Of a stretch of 64,000 bases of DNA, positions 31,131 through 40,925 are shown piece by piece. How positions within the stretch are numbered: the first letter of the stretch is position 1; every line of letters begins with the position of its first letter. The notes under the pieces are model-generated. The model did no database searches. It saw only the letters and a list, made by a program, of their open reading frames with translations, and was not told the DNA's origin. A program made the translations under genes and the position numbers. This DNA is from Pseudoips prasinana (taxonomy: Eukaryota; Arthropoda; Insecta; Lepidoptera; Nolidae), in the NCBI GenBank assembly GCA_951640165.1, contig OX621246.1:34490501-34554500 (forward strand), read 5' to 3'.

Positions 31131-31316
31131 TTTATTACAACGCCTGCACTATCCTTGTGTCGCGGGATACTTTACTAACATAATATACGGACACAAATTA
31201 CATCCAGACTCAGAACAAATACTTATGGGTCACACAAATAGTTATCCGGCGCGGGACTGGAACCCGCGCCACGAAGCGGCGAGGCGACTGTCTTAGCCGC
31301 TGCGGCAGTCAAAAGT
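31131..31316 (-). mobile_element. SINE-3 copy
   Basis: The minus strand has GCGGCTAAGACAGTCGCCTC, GGCGCGGGTTCCAGTCCCGC (B box), TTTGTGTGACCCATAAG and AAAGTATCCCGCGACACAAG. It lies directly against the arrayed element. Confidence 0.75.
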
Positions 31317-31467
31317 AATAATAATAACCACACGGCTCGCATTGTCAGGGGTTCCTGTCTCTAGAGCCGTAAATTCCGGTAGCATGGACCCTGTTCCTGC
31401 TGCCGATTTTTTATGTCCTATAATGTATTTATTTGTTACTAGCGGGGGCGCGGGGCACACCGCGGTT

Positions 31468-31720
31468 ATAATAATAATATCTATGGACAATGTCACACAG
31501 ATCATCCTAGCCCCAAACTAAGCAAAGCTTGTACTATGGGTACCAGGCGACGATATACATACTTATATAGATAGATAAACACTTAAAGACATAGAAAACA
31601 TCCATGACTCAGAAACAAATATTCGTGCTCATCACACAAATATTTGCACTTACCGGGATTCGAACCCAGGACCACCAGCTTCGTAAGCAGGAGCACTACC
31701 AAATAGGCTACGGTGACCGC
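31468..31720 (-). mobile_element. SINE-2 copy inside the RTE-like repeat
   Basis: It is complete on the minus strand. CCGCGGTTA before it and CCGCAGTTA after it form a probable 9-bp target duplication with one mismatch. Confidence 0.85.
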
Positions 31721-31806
31721 AGTTACCCGCGTTAAACTTTATAAATTATCACAGCTCCTCCCCCGTAGGTGATAGCGTGATAATAAGGAGCCTATATGTT
31801 CGCCGA

Positions 31807-32008
31807 TTCATTTTCTAACTCCTCCTTTTTTCTGTTTCTGATTAAATTCGTTGCGGGATCCAAGACAGTTAAAGCGATTCCCCGGGACATGCCTGAGCTT
31901 CACCGCTCAGTGTCATTTCATTGTGTGCCACTGTTGATCCTGGCTTACAGGAGTTGCAGTGGTGGGTAAGAGGGAGGGACTAGTCCCGTTTAAAAAAAAA
32001 AATAAAAA
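31807..32008 (+). mobile_element. Poly(A) retroposon, 202 bp, with perfect 13-bp target duplication
   Basis: It is flanked by ATATGTTCGCCGA at 31794-31806 and 32009-32021. It starts TTCATTTTCTAACTCCTCC and ends in an A-rich tail. No polymerase III boxes are evident, so it could be a 5'-truncated LINE end or a processed transcript. A reverse relative lies at about 275-352. Confidence 0.85.
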
Positions 32009-32291
32009 ATATGTTCGCCGACCTCTTAGTAATATTCATGTAAAATTTGAAGTGAATCCATGCAGTACTTTTTGAGTTTAGCCCGGCCATACATACAGAC
32101 AAACAGACAAAAATTCTAAAAACTATATTTTTGGCTTCGATATCGATTGTAGATCACTCTCTAATATCCTTTAAAAATATATGCAATGTACAGTTTTGAC
32201 TTTCCTACGATTTTCTTATATGTATAGATTTATATATTTTAAAATTTATTAAATAAGAAAAAGATTGAATAAAAGAAAGAAAGTAAGTAAT

Positions 32292-32552
32292 AATAATATC
32301 CTGGGAAATTATTCACACACGGCCATCTGATCCCAAACTAAGCAGAGCTTGTACTATGGAAACCAGATAACTGATATACTACATAATAATATACTACTTT
32401 TCTTTTGTAAATACATACTTATATAGATAATTAAACCCAGACTTGGGACAGAAAAACATGTTTATGCATACAAATATCAGCTGTCCTGAGTGGGAATCGA
32501 ACCCACGACCTGCGGCATGAAAGGAAGGCATCTTTCAAATCACGCCAACAAA
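32292..32552 (-). mobile_element. SINE-1 copy
   Basis: The order on the minus strand is degraded head (CACGCCAACA region), B box GTGGGTTCGATTCCCAC, body, shared tail, TAATAATA end. Confidence 0.82.
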
Positions 32553-32734
32553 ATAAACATCAAATATTTTTTCGCGTTACTTGGATAAGTAAGTTTTCTC
32601 GTCAAACTTACGAGTTAAGTATATAGAGAGAATTAATGACAGGAAATTGCGACTTTTATTGTCTCTGGGATAAATGCTAAACGTTTTTAGGTTCAATTTA
32701 AAGTGGATAAATAGGTTTCATGCGATTTAAGTAC

Positions 32735-33035
32735 ATAGATAAAATCTTTATTGTAAATCTAAAGAAATAATACAAAGCGACAACATACAAATTATAATAG
32801 GTTAGAATTGGCGGCCTTATCACAAGGTGTGATCTCTCCCAGGCAAACAAGGTAGTAAAAGGAAAAACCGGCCAAGTGCGAGTCGGACTCGCGCACGAAG
32901 GGTTCCGTACCATTTAAAAACGAGCAAAAAATTCACGTTTGTTGTATGGGAGCCCCTTTAAATATTTATTTTATTCTGTTTTTTAGTATTTGTTGTAATA
33001 GTGGCAACAGAAATTTCAACTGTCTAACTTAAATG
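32735..33035 (-). repeat. LINE-L 3' end next to a Rep-K end
   Basis: The stretch 32735-32860 is LINE-L (AATTGGCGGCCTTATC, TCTCTCCCAGGCAAAC). The stretch 32863-33035 is minus-strand Rep-K, starting ACCGGCCAAGTGCGAGTCGG. Confidence 0.6.
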
Positions 33036-33059
33036 TATACAACTCATTTAAAAGAAAAA

Positions 33060-33350
33060 AAAACTTGTGTGTACTTATGTACACGCGTTAGAAGTTATAC
33101 TTCTTAATATACAACTTGAACATAGTTATCAATTTTCATACCACCTAGAACTAATGCATACTATTTGCAGATGCATAACTTCATACTGTTATTTTTACGA
33201 TGCGCATCGTTAGAATTCACTCTCATACCACCTAGAACTAACTTCATGCTGTTAAATTTTTTGGTGTCGGTGTGCGCGCGCATCGCAAAAATTCACTCTC
33301 ATTTTTCTCCATCGCGCCAAAAGAAGTATAACTTCAATATTTGAAACTGG
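33060..33350. repeat. Repeat with internal duplications and inverted ends
   Basis: CATACCACCTAGAACTAA occurs twice and AATTCACTCTCAT twice. GAAGTTATACTTC near the left and GAAGTATAACTTC near the right are mirrored. It is probably a MITE-like element, but no target duplication was seen. Confidence 0.5.
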
Positions 33351-33392
33351 ATTTGGCTAGTCTGCTTTCCTTTTTAAAGTATTCTAGTAACA

Positions 33393-33625
33393 AGTGGGTT
33401 CATCATAACACCTGAAATAAGTGCATTGCTGAATAAAAGCCTCCCCGAAGAATCATCTTGGGCATATGCCATAAACGCCACGCTAGGTAGATGCTGGCGA
33501 TTGCAGTATGATGGTCATAGTACTCAGAAGGAAGCTGCTGCCCGTCCTCTGGTAGGCTATTCCGTCGAATCGACTTCTACGCCCCCCACTGGATGATGAT
33601 ATTCTGATATTTGCCGCCGCCACCC
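33393..33625 (+). repeat. Rep-G copy, diverged
   Basis: GCCTCCCCGAAGAATCATCT, AGGAAGCTGCTGCCCGTCCT and GACTTCTACGCCCCCCACTG match the reference. Confidence 0.65.
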
Positions 33626-33724
33626 AGCCAGGTAGCAGGTAGTGGGTTACTACGGTTAAAAGTGCTACCACTACACCACGAAGCAGTCAATTCTATTAAT
33701 AACCAAATTAGTAATACATCCATC

Positions 33725-34010
33725 CACAATTTAAGTGTTTGGCACTTGTCTGTATAGCATTCTCCATTTATCCCGTTGTAGAGCCATCTCTTTCACTTCT
33801 TTATAACTGTCCACTTGTAATTTTTCTCTAAGTTGATCAGTAAACTTTCTTCTCGGTCTTCCTCTCTTTCTTCTCGCGTCTATATTCCCTTCTTTATTAT
33901 TATATTTGTGGTAAATTGGTCGTTTCGGATTACATGTCCTATCATCTTACCCCTTCTGGTTTCTATGTGTTTGAAAATTTGTTGTTCTTCATTTACTCTT
34001 TTTGTGTGTG
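33725..34010 (-). pseudogene. Non-LTR ORF2 C-terminal fragment
   Basis: The minus strand translates to TRRGKMIGHVIRNDQF, then after a frameshift KRGRPRRKFTDQLREKLQVD and LQRDKWRMLYRQVPNT with a stop. RRGKMIGHxxR...GRPRR...DKWR is the usual last part of several LINE polymerases. The clade is not resolved. Confidence 0.7.
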
Positions 34011-34289
34011 ATTATAGTATGTTTGTGTTTGTCTTTATTATTATTGTCTAATTTCATATTTCATTTGACATATAGCTTAAAAATATAGTTATAAAATTTT
34101 AATGTATCGCAATTATAATGTAATCATTATCTTTAATTATAAGCGCTTTGGTGTTAACTGAAAGCTAATATTTTTATTAATAAATAAATGTATTTTTATT
34201 TTTTAAATAAATAATTAATAGTTCCTAAAGATATATAGATAATAATTAAAAACTACATTAAACCTACATAGATATAAAATAAACTAAAT

Positions 34290-34370
34290 CTAAACAGCGT
34301 CAAAAAAAATCCTCATTGTTGTCGGGGAACGTACCCAGAAGACTGGCAGCATTGCCACGTAAATAAATAA
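34290..34370 (-). pseudogene. Trace of the QRGNAAS LINE C-terminus
   Basis: The minus strand reads RGNAASLLGTFPDNNEDFF then stop, matching IQRGNAASILGT at 26995-27290. Only the last 20 codons and some 3' sequence remain. Confidence 0.55.
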
Positions 34371-34619
34371 ATATATTATATATGTCTTCATTGGTTATCT
34401 TTTCTGTCCAGGACGCTTTCTCCAGTAGTAATACATGCTCCATTAATTTACGATCTCGATAGTTAATTCAAACCAATGAAATGAAAAGATTCTACGAAAA
34501 GATGAACATATGTGATACTAGTTCTGATACCAACATTTTGTTATTGGTATTAGTAGGTTAATTAGTGGATTGTGTTGTGCGCAAAAAAGCAGCGATATTA
34601 CTGAATGGGGTTAAGCTTC

Positions 34620-35250
34620 AACATTTTTTTTTTAAGATAACGCCCGCACTAGGGTATTTAGTCCCTGTGTCGCGGGGTATATCACAAACATGTAATTCAC
34701 GGACTACGCGGACTAGGTCTACAACGCTCTGAGTCGAAGTTCGATCCACAAAGGCCTGGGCTCTGTTGAGGGTTAACCAGAGAGATATTTGTATGAGAAA
34801 GTATCTTGCAACTGCCACGTTACTTTAATACGCGATGACGCAAGCCGTTTATCGGATTCAGGATCGAGAGGACAGTTTTCGATTCTAATGCAAACCAAGG
34901 GATATGGAGAGCGATTATCATACTCTCCGCCGTTTAGTACGGTGTGACAGATTTGGTAAATTGTTATGAGAATACCTGAGAACCTTGATTTGCAGTAGGC
35001 ATGCCGTGATCTTATCGTTATGGATCATGGACAACGGTGTTTACTTTAGTCCACTGGGCTGTCATTGTGCAAATTCCTAGTTCTGACCAGACTGCTACGG
35101 CGTAGCATGTCCGTATTGGAAATCTTTTCCAGAGTTCTTCATAGCAGAGCTAGCATGGCGGAGAGGACTGAACAGCGTCCGACTAATCTTCATGCTTGCA
35201 TTCATAGACTTGTGTGGCTTGTGTGCCAGGCTCTGCAGGAAGTGTAATGG
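34620..35250 (-). repeat. Decayed Jockey-like 3' end
   Basis: A T run at 34624-34632 marks a minus-strand tail. The part near 34810 (CACGTTACTTTAATACGCGA), GATTCTAATGCAAACCAAGG at 34890 and GGACAACGGTGTTTACTTTA at 35030 parallel 3870-4140 of the full-length element. Its first 80 bp instead resemble the SINE-3 end. Confidence 0.55.
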
Positions 35251-35554
35251 TATATACAGGTTACTTGATTCGAAGCATTAGGTTTTGTTCACAAACTTTG
35301 GTAGGTTAACTTATAACAGTGGATGTTGTACAGTCGTATTGGTGGGCGCCATGTTTTACCTTCTGGCGAAAGAATTAACATTAGATACGTCTTAACAGTA
35401 ACCCTTTAGCTGAGACTAAACTAAAAATATAACAATGTGTCTTAATAATAGTTACATAAAAAATATGTCACCATTATATAAATAAGAGAATAGTTAATTA
35501 CAATAAAAAATGTTAGCGATTAAAAATATAATGATTTATATCCATATATTTTTT

Positions 35555-36920
35555 TTATATGAGAGGGCAACTAACGAGCAAGTGGGTCACCTGTTGGTAA
35601 GTGATCACCGCCACCCATTGACACTCGCGACACCAGAGGAGTCGCGGGTGCGTTGTCGGCCTTTAAGAGTCAGCAAACAAGTGTTGCTGACCCTTCCCCC
35701 CACCCCGATGAGCGCTGGCGACCTTACTCACACGCAGAAACACAACATTAAAATTATTAATGTTATTATTAAGGATTCGATTCGATCGAAACTTGGGCCG
35801 TACTGAGGTCTCTCCAAAGGTGCCAAATCGACTACCGGTATATCGAGGTGTTAAAGTGTTTGTACGAAAACGCCACTATGTCAGTGCGACTCCAGGTCCA
35901 GAACTCGAAACCTATCCACTTGCAGCGAGGTGTGAGACAGGGAGATGTTATATCTCCGAAACTGTTCACCGCTGCATTGGAAGATGTCTTCAAGCTTCTG
36001 GACTGGAAAGGCTTTGGCATCAATGTCAATGGCGAGTACATCACCCACCTTCGATTTGCCGACGATATAGTAGTCATGGCTGGGACCCTTGACGACCTCG
36101 GTACAATGCTCGATGGCCTCAGCAGAGTCTCTCAACAAGTGGGTCTGAAAATGAACATGGATAAGACGAAAATTATGTCAAACATCCATGTTGCACCCAC
36201 TCTAGTTAAGGTTGGAGACTCTGCACTCGAAGTTGTAGAGAACTATATTTACCTAGGACAGACCATCCAACTAGGTAGGTCCAACTTCGAGAAGGAGGTC
36301 AATCGTAGAATCCAACTCGGCTGGGCAGCGTTCGGGAAGCTACGTAATATCTTCTCGTCCCAAATACCGCAGTGTCTCAAGTCGAAAGTCTTCAACCAGT
36401 GTGTGTTGCCAGTGATGACTTACGGAACAGAGACGTGGTCGCTAACTATGGGCCTTATCAGGCGGCTCAAGGTCACCCAAAGAGCAATGGAAAGGGCTAT
36501 GCTTGGAGTTTCCCTGCGAGATCGAATCAGAAATGATGAGATCCGCAGGCGAACCAAAGTCACCGACATAGCCCTAAGAATTGCCAAGCTGAAGTGGCAG
36601 TGGGCAGGGCACATAGCTCGTAGAGCCGACGGCCGCTGGGGCAGAAAGGTTCTCGAGTGGCGACCACGAACCGGAAGACGCAGCGTGGGCAGGCCCCCTA
36701 CAAGATGGACCGATGATCTTGTGCGGGTCGCTGGGAAACGCTGGATGCGGATAGCGCAAGACCGGCAATTGTGGAGATCTTTGAGGGAGGCCTTTGTCCA
36801 GCAGTGGACGTCTTTCGGCTGATATGATGATTATTAAGGAATGTCTTCTGTAAGGTGGAGGTACTTCCCCAGTCGGGCTGCTCTTGGAGCGAATGAACGC
36901 TGTGCCCTACCTCTCTTTCA
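35555..36920 (+). repeat. Rep-E copy split by an RTE
   Basis: The left part, 35555-35773, and the right part, 36830-36920 (AATGTCTTCTGTAAGGTGGA), join into the order seen at 9914-10240. Confidence 0.85.
35774..36829 (+). mobile_element. 5'-truncated RTE-clade LINE with 11-bp target duplication
   Basis: ATTATTAAGGA flanks it at 35763-35773 and 36830-36840. The frame is open from the 5' junction to a TGA at 36820-36822. It starts within the reverse transcriptase near motif A (FD), reads CQIDYRYIEVLKCLYENATM, GVRQGDVISPKLF, LRFADDIVVMA (catalytic Asp pair), then the RTE C-terminal part with GRPPTRWTDDLVRV. The 3' UTR is only a few bases, GATATGATG, as in RTE elements that end in short ATG repeats. 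It has no start codon, endonuclease or 5' half, so it cannot move by itself. It would have copied element RNA. Confidence 0.92.
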
Positions 36921-36939
36921 TTCCATTAAAATATTCAAA

Positions 36940-37140
36940 TAATAAATTATGTTAATAATTAGCCGTGAGGTTCCCGAGCCATAAATACTAACAGAGCTAC
37001 CCCATTACATCCCGTACGTGTCGTAAAAGGTGACTACGGGATACATTAGGTAGTCGGGCAGCAAAAATTCAAAATTCTTAAGGTTAAGTGAAACAGTAGG
37101 AACTAGCCAAGGCTGCTAGCTAGGCATCATGCTAAAAATA
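36940..37140 (+). repeat. Rep-M fragment
   Basis: GTGTCGTAAAAGGTGACTAC and GGGATACATTAGG match Rep-M. The rest is unassigned. Confidence 0.4.
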
Positions 37141-37155
37141 CCAGTGGAGACTTAT

Positions 37156-37391
37156 GGTCAGCGCAGACAGAGAGGAGCGCAGCGGAGAGGGTTTTATTAA
37201 GGCTCTAGAAAATCAACTTTAGAGCTATAGGAATAAAGTGCATATATGCTTGAACCTGACAAAATGCTCGCGCAGTCTCGCGCATTAGAATGTTCAAGCA
37301 TAGATGCACTTTATTTTAATAATTTTAAAGTTGATTTTCTAGTGCCTTAATAAAATCCTCTCCGCTGCGCTCCTCTCTGTCTGCGCTGGCC
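37156..37391. mobile_element. Foldback MITE with about 95-bp inverted arms
   Basis: The arms begin GGTCAGCGCAGACAGAGAGG (left) and, read inward from the right end, GGCCAGCGCAGACAGAGAGG. Both continue with AGCGCAGCGGAGAGG and AGAAAATCAACTTTA. CTTAT flanks both sides (37151-37155, 37392-37396). The centre includes TCGCGCAGTCTCGCGC. No coding sequence; the superfamily is undetermined. Confidence 0.85.
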
Positions 37392-37794
37392 CTTATATAT
37401 CCAAAATCAGACTTAACAGTACTTTTACTCATGAAGAAGTATCTGTATGTTATTTTTTATTGTCAAATCTAATAAGCCAACAAAGCGTCACTAACATCAA
37501 TAGATATCTGTATTCCAACTATAGCAGCCAATAAAAATTACAATCATTCACAATACTCACTCAAATAGAGACGTAGTATCCAGACGTTTTGACAAATGAC
37601 CGACAATCCCGAGGTTAATGGTGAAAGTGTCGGAATTTCTAGTTGCCACGCAACTTTTTGAGGCGACAGATTGATGTGTAACGGGTTCGTTAGAAAGAGA
37701 CGTGAATAGTTTTGTTTGGTTGTTTTATTAATGCATTTATTTATCAAGATTGATTATGGCGGTATGAAATAAAAGTTGGATGCTTGATTTTATT

Positions 37795-38222
37795 TTTTTG
37801 GGGTTCCATACTCAAATTGTACTCAAAGCCTGCGTTGTCCTTCCGTCTATCTGTCTGTCGGCGGATTGTATGTACCTCATAAACCGTACGAAAATCGACA
37901 GTTGAATTTTTCACAGAGTGTGTATTTCTGTTGGCACTATACGCAAAAAATTAAAATAATCTACGTTTCTGGGCACTCATAGCCAAATGCTCTCACCAGT
38001 CTGTAAGTGATTGGCGAGGTTAAGCAACTAGGCCCGCGGTCAGCCCATAGATGAGTGAACGCCAAAGTGGTGGTGGTGGTAAGTAAGTATCTACGTTTCT
38101 TGTTTGGGCCCAGTACAAGAAAAGTGGCCTTTTTTATGTGTTAGCTCGAGTTTAACATTTGCTGTAAAATCTTGTGCGATGCCACGGAATCCTTCATGTC
38201 CGACTCGTACTTGGCCGGTTGT
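37795..38222 (+). repeat. Rep-K copy split by a 5S-SINE
   Basis: The left part is GGGGTTCCATACTC to AATAATCTACGTTTCT, and the right part from 38089 ends GTCCGACTCGTACTTGGCCG. The interruption is 37971-38088. Confidence 0.75.
37971..38088 (+). mobile_element. 5S-SINE insertion with 12-bp target duplication
   Basis: ATCTACGTTTCT flanks it at 37959-37970 and 38089-38100. It reads ACTCATAGCCAAATGCTCTC, GATTGGCGAGGTTAAGCAAC, CGCGGTCAGCCCATAGATGA and ACGCCAAAGTGG, then a GGT run and TAAGTAAGT end. It keeps only the 5S-like head and the tail. The clean duplication shows that this head is mobilised by a LINE. Confidence 0.92.
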
Positions 38223-38448
38223 TAATTTGACATTTGTCTTCTGAATTTATGTATAAAGCGGACATTTCTGCTTGAATAGAGAACACTCTGTATGACTGGT
38301 TGAAATACTTTCTAGTTTCAATGACGCGTTAATAATACTTTATGTCTAGACTAGAATATAAATAGAAAGTGAAGAAACCTAGTTGGTACGTCCACTACCA
38401 GCTTGTACCATGTAAAAAATATATAATATATTACAGTAGGACATTATT

Positions 38449-38696
38449 TAAACTATCCTAGGACATTATTTAAACATGGCCATCTAATCCCAAACTAAGC
38501 AGGGCTTGTACTATGGAAACCAGATAACTGACCAACTACTTTTCTTTTGTAATTACATACTTATATAGATAATTACACCCAGACTCAGGACAAACAGACA
38601 TGTTCATGCACACAAATATCTGTCTTGGATGGGAATCGAACCCACGACCTCCGGCGTGAAAAGCAAGCATTTGTCAACCACGGCACCAGGCCCATC
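38449..38696 (-). mobile_element. SINE-1 copy
   Basis: Read on the minus strand: head CCTGGTGCCGTGGTTGAC, B box GTGGGTTCGATTCCCATC, body and tail, ending in a repeated GGACATTATTTAAAC block. Confidence 0.82.
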
Positions 38697-38734
38697 GTGA
38701 CTTATATTAAGTTCCTAGTAGACATATATCAGTA

Positions 38735-38990
38735 CCTTACAGAAGACATTCCTTAATAATGACATTAATAATTTAATGTTGTGATTCTGAGTGTAAGTCG
38801 CGAGAACTCATAGGGGAGGGGGTGGTCAGGGTCAGCAACAATTGTTTTCGGACTCTTTTCAAGGCCGACAACGCACCCGCGACACCTCTGGTGTTACGAG
38901 TGTCCGTGGACGGCGGTGATCACTTACCATCAGGTGACCCACTTGCTCATTTGTCGCCCTCGTACGTAAAAATAAGAAAAAAAAAGTTCA
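38735..38990 (-). repeat. Rep-E copy
   Basis: The plus strand reads GCGGCGGTGATCACTTACCA and TCAGGTGACCCACTTGCTC, the reverse of 9914-10240. An A run follows at 38979. Confidence 0.7.
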
Positions 38991-39044
38991 GCATGCCAGC
39001 CGAATGACCTCCGCTACTGGACAATTGCCTGACCAAAATGTCAA

Positions 39045-39225
39045 AGTGACTATTATTTGGAGGGATATGCCATAATCGCCACGCTTGGCAGACGGGTTAG
39101 CGGCCCTCAGTATGATGGTCATAGTACACGAGAGACGCTGCTGCCCGTTCTCTGAGAGATATTACCTCGGGACGACTTCTACGCCTCCCACGGGATGAGA
39201 TGGGGTGGTGATATTCTTTGAGGTT
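39045..39225 (+). repeat. Rep-G copy
   Basis: GATATGCCATAATCGCCACG and GACTTCTACGCCTCCCACGG match the reference, ending GGGATGAGATGGGGTGGTGA. Confidence 0.7.
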
Positions 39226-39324
39226 AGCCAGACGGCTATGGTTACAAATAAAATAAGTATATAAACACTTGTGTGATTTATTGCCATTTACTAATTTTAA
39301 TTATAATAAATACCTCTGGACTAT

Positions 39325-39430
39325 ACTAACACATTGCCATCTGATCCCACACCAGGCATATCCTGTACTTTGGCAACCAGACAACTGACAAACATACTTT
39401 TATATTTCTGAATACCTACATAGTATAGAT
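39325..39430 (-). repeat. SINE tail fragment
   Basis: It carries CCATCTGATCCCACACCAGG and ACTTTGGCAACCAGACAACT, the reversed shared tail in its SINE-3 or 60.25-kb form. Confidence 0.55.
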
Positions 39431-39439
39431 AAATTAAAC

Positions 39440-39970
39440 ATACTCTCCTTGACAGTAACTTAACACAAGCTAGCTATCATTACTATTATAAAATAAATTT
39501 TATAAATGTTTTAACATTCCGTGTACCTAAATATCTATACTTAACTAGAAATATGTATACTTAACTATATTACTAGAAACATGTTCTGACTATTTACAAG
39601 CGCTTTTTTAAAGTCTACGTGAATAAAATATTGCCGGTTGTACCCTTTAAGAAAAGGTTGAGGGCATGGCTTCTAGAACAAATGTATTATTCTGTAAATG
39701 AATTCTTAACAAGAAACAAAAAATCAAAATAACGTATTTACTACATTTTATTTTGACTAGAATACTTTTTTTTAATGACATTTTTATAAATGTGATTGCG
39801 CGACGACTTCATTATTGTAACTGTAGTGATTTGATATTAATTTGTATTTTGTATTTGCATGCTTTGAGCTAAATGTGAGGCCTTTATTCTAATATGTAAC
39901 ATCATTATATATCCATATTTTTAGGCAAATAAAGTGAATTGAATTGAATTAAAAACCTTTTTTTATATTA
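39440..39970 (+). repeat. LINE-C 3' end split by another LINE end
   Basis: LINE-C runs to ACGTGAATAAAAT at 39631 and resumes as AAAAACCTTTTTTT at about 39951. The gap holds 39632-39948. Confidence 0.65.
39632..39948 (+). pseudogene. 5'-truncated LINE end with ORF2 C-terminus
   Basis: The frame opens LPVVPFKKRLRAWLLEQMYY then SVNEFLTRNKKSK and stop at 39729-39731, a typical end of a Jockey/CR1-like ORF2. About 210 nt of 3' UTR follow, ending GCAAATAAAGTGAATTGAAT with TGAAT repeats. Confidence 0.7.
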
Positions 39971-40189
39971 TACCTAGACACAGAAATAATCATGCTCATC
40001 ACACAAAGATTTTTCCTACCCCACCTAGGACAAAACCCACTACCTCTGACTTAGCCATCACTTACTTAACAGGCCAGACACAATAAAACAACATCTAGAT
40101 TACATTTAGAAGTTTTTGTCTGTTATCTATTCTAATAGAAACTGTTTTCCCCTACTTGAAAACACTACAATACAACCGAACGGGGTTAA

Positions 40190-40925
40190 GGGATTATCTT
40201 CCCAAACTTTACTCGTCCTAACAATTTGAATGCAAAACATGAAACAATACGGTACACAGAAAATCATTTGATTATCTTTCGGGAACCGTTATTTCTCGGT
40301 TTAGGAACAAAGAAATATCGTTATCGTATAACTAGCAGTTTATTTAACGTTATTATAGCAGCTAATTTAACGTTCGGAGTCAAAATAGTTTGATAACGGC
40401 TATTGTTTAGGGATGAGGCTGATTTGTTGTTATTGTAATAGGGCTGGTATGATGTGTGTGTGTTATTAAGAAATACAAAGAGTAAATTAAGATACGTCCA
40501 CTAGAGTTTCTATATTATCTACTATTGGGTTACATGTGAGAGATTAGGTACTCGTAAATTCATTCGTTCATTTATCTTATACTATATATGCAACTCAATA
40601 GTATAAGTTTTCAACGATTGTAAAAACTAAAATATCATTGACGTCATAAGGGGATTGACATCCTGACACTTTAATTGAAAAACATGTAACAATATGCCCA
40701 GAGAAATCATGTATCAAAGAAATAACGTTATCGTTTGTATAGTAGCATAAATAACATTATACAATGTTATATGTAACGATATAGCAGCCAATATAAGGTT
40801 ATGAGTGAGATTGTTTTCATAACGACTAGATGGCTCTATTGTTTTGGGATGGAGCTGATGTGTTGTTATTGATATAGGGTTGGCATGTACAGATTTGTGT
40901 GTGTGTGTCTGTTATTAGTAAATAA
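40190..40925 (+). repeat. Diverged direct duplication, about 450-bp period
   Basis: Block 1 (about 40190-40475) and block 2 (about 40640-40925) share in order: ACAATAYG, CGTTATCG, TAGCAGCYAAT, TTTGATAACGGCT/TTCATAACGACT, GGGATGRRGCTGATKTGTTG, TTATTG and a GT run with TGTTATTA. No transposon hallmark was seen. It could be an old segmental copy or two related elements. Confidence 0.6.

Larger units (their letters stand above)
31441..32230 (+). repeat. RTE-like repeat split twice
   Basis: Segments 31441-31467, 31721-31806 and 32022-32230 together match 54774-55075 (TTACCCGCGTTAAACTTTAT, CCCCCGTAGGTGATAGCG, TTGGCTTCGATATCGATTGT). The gaps hold a SINE-2 and a poly(A) retroposon. Confidence 0.8.
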
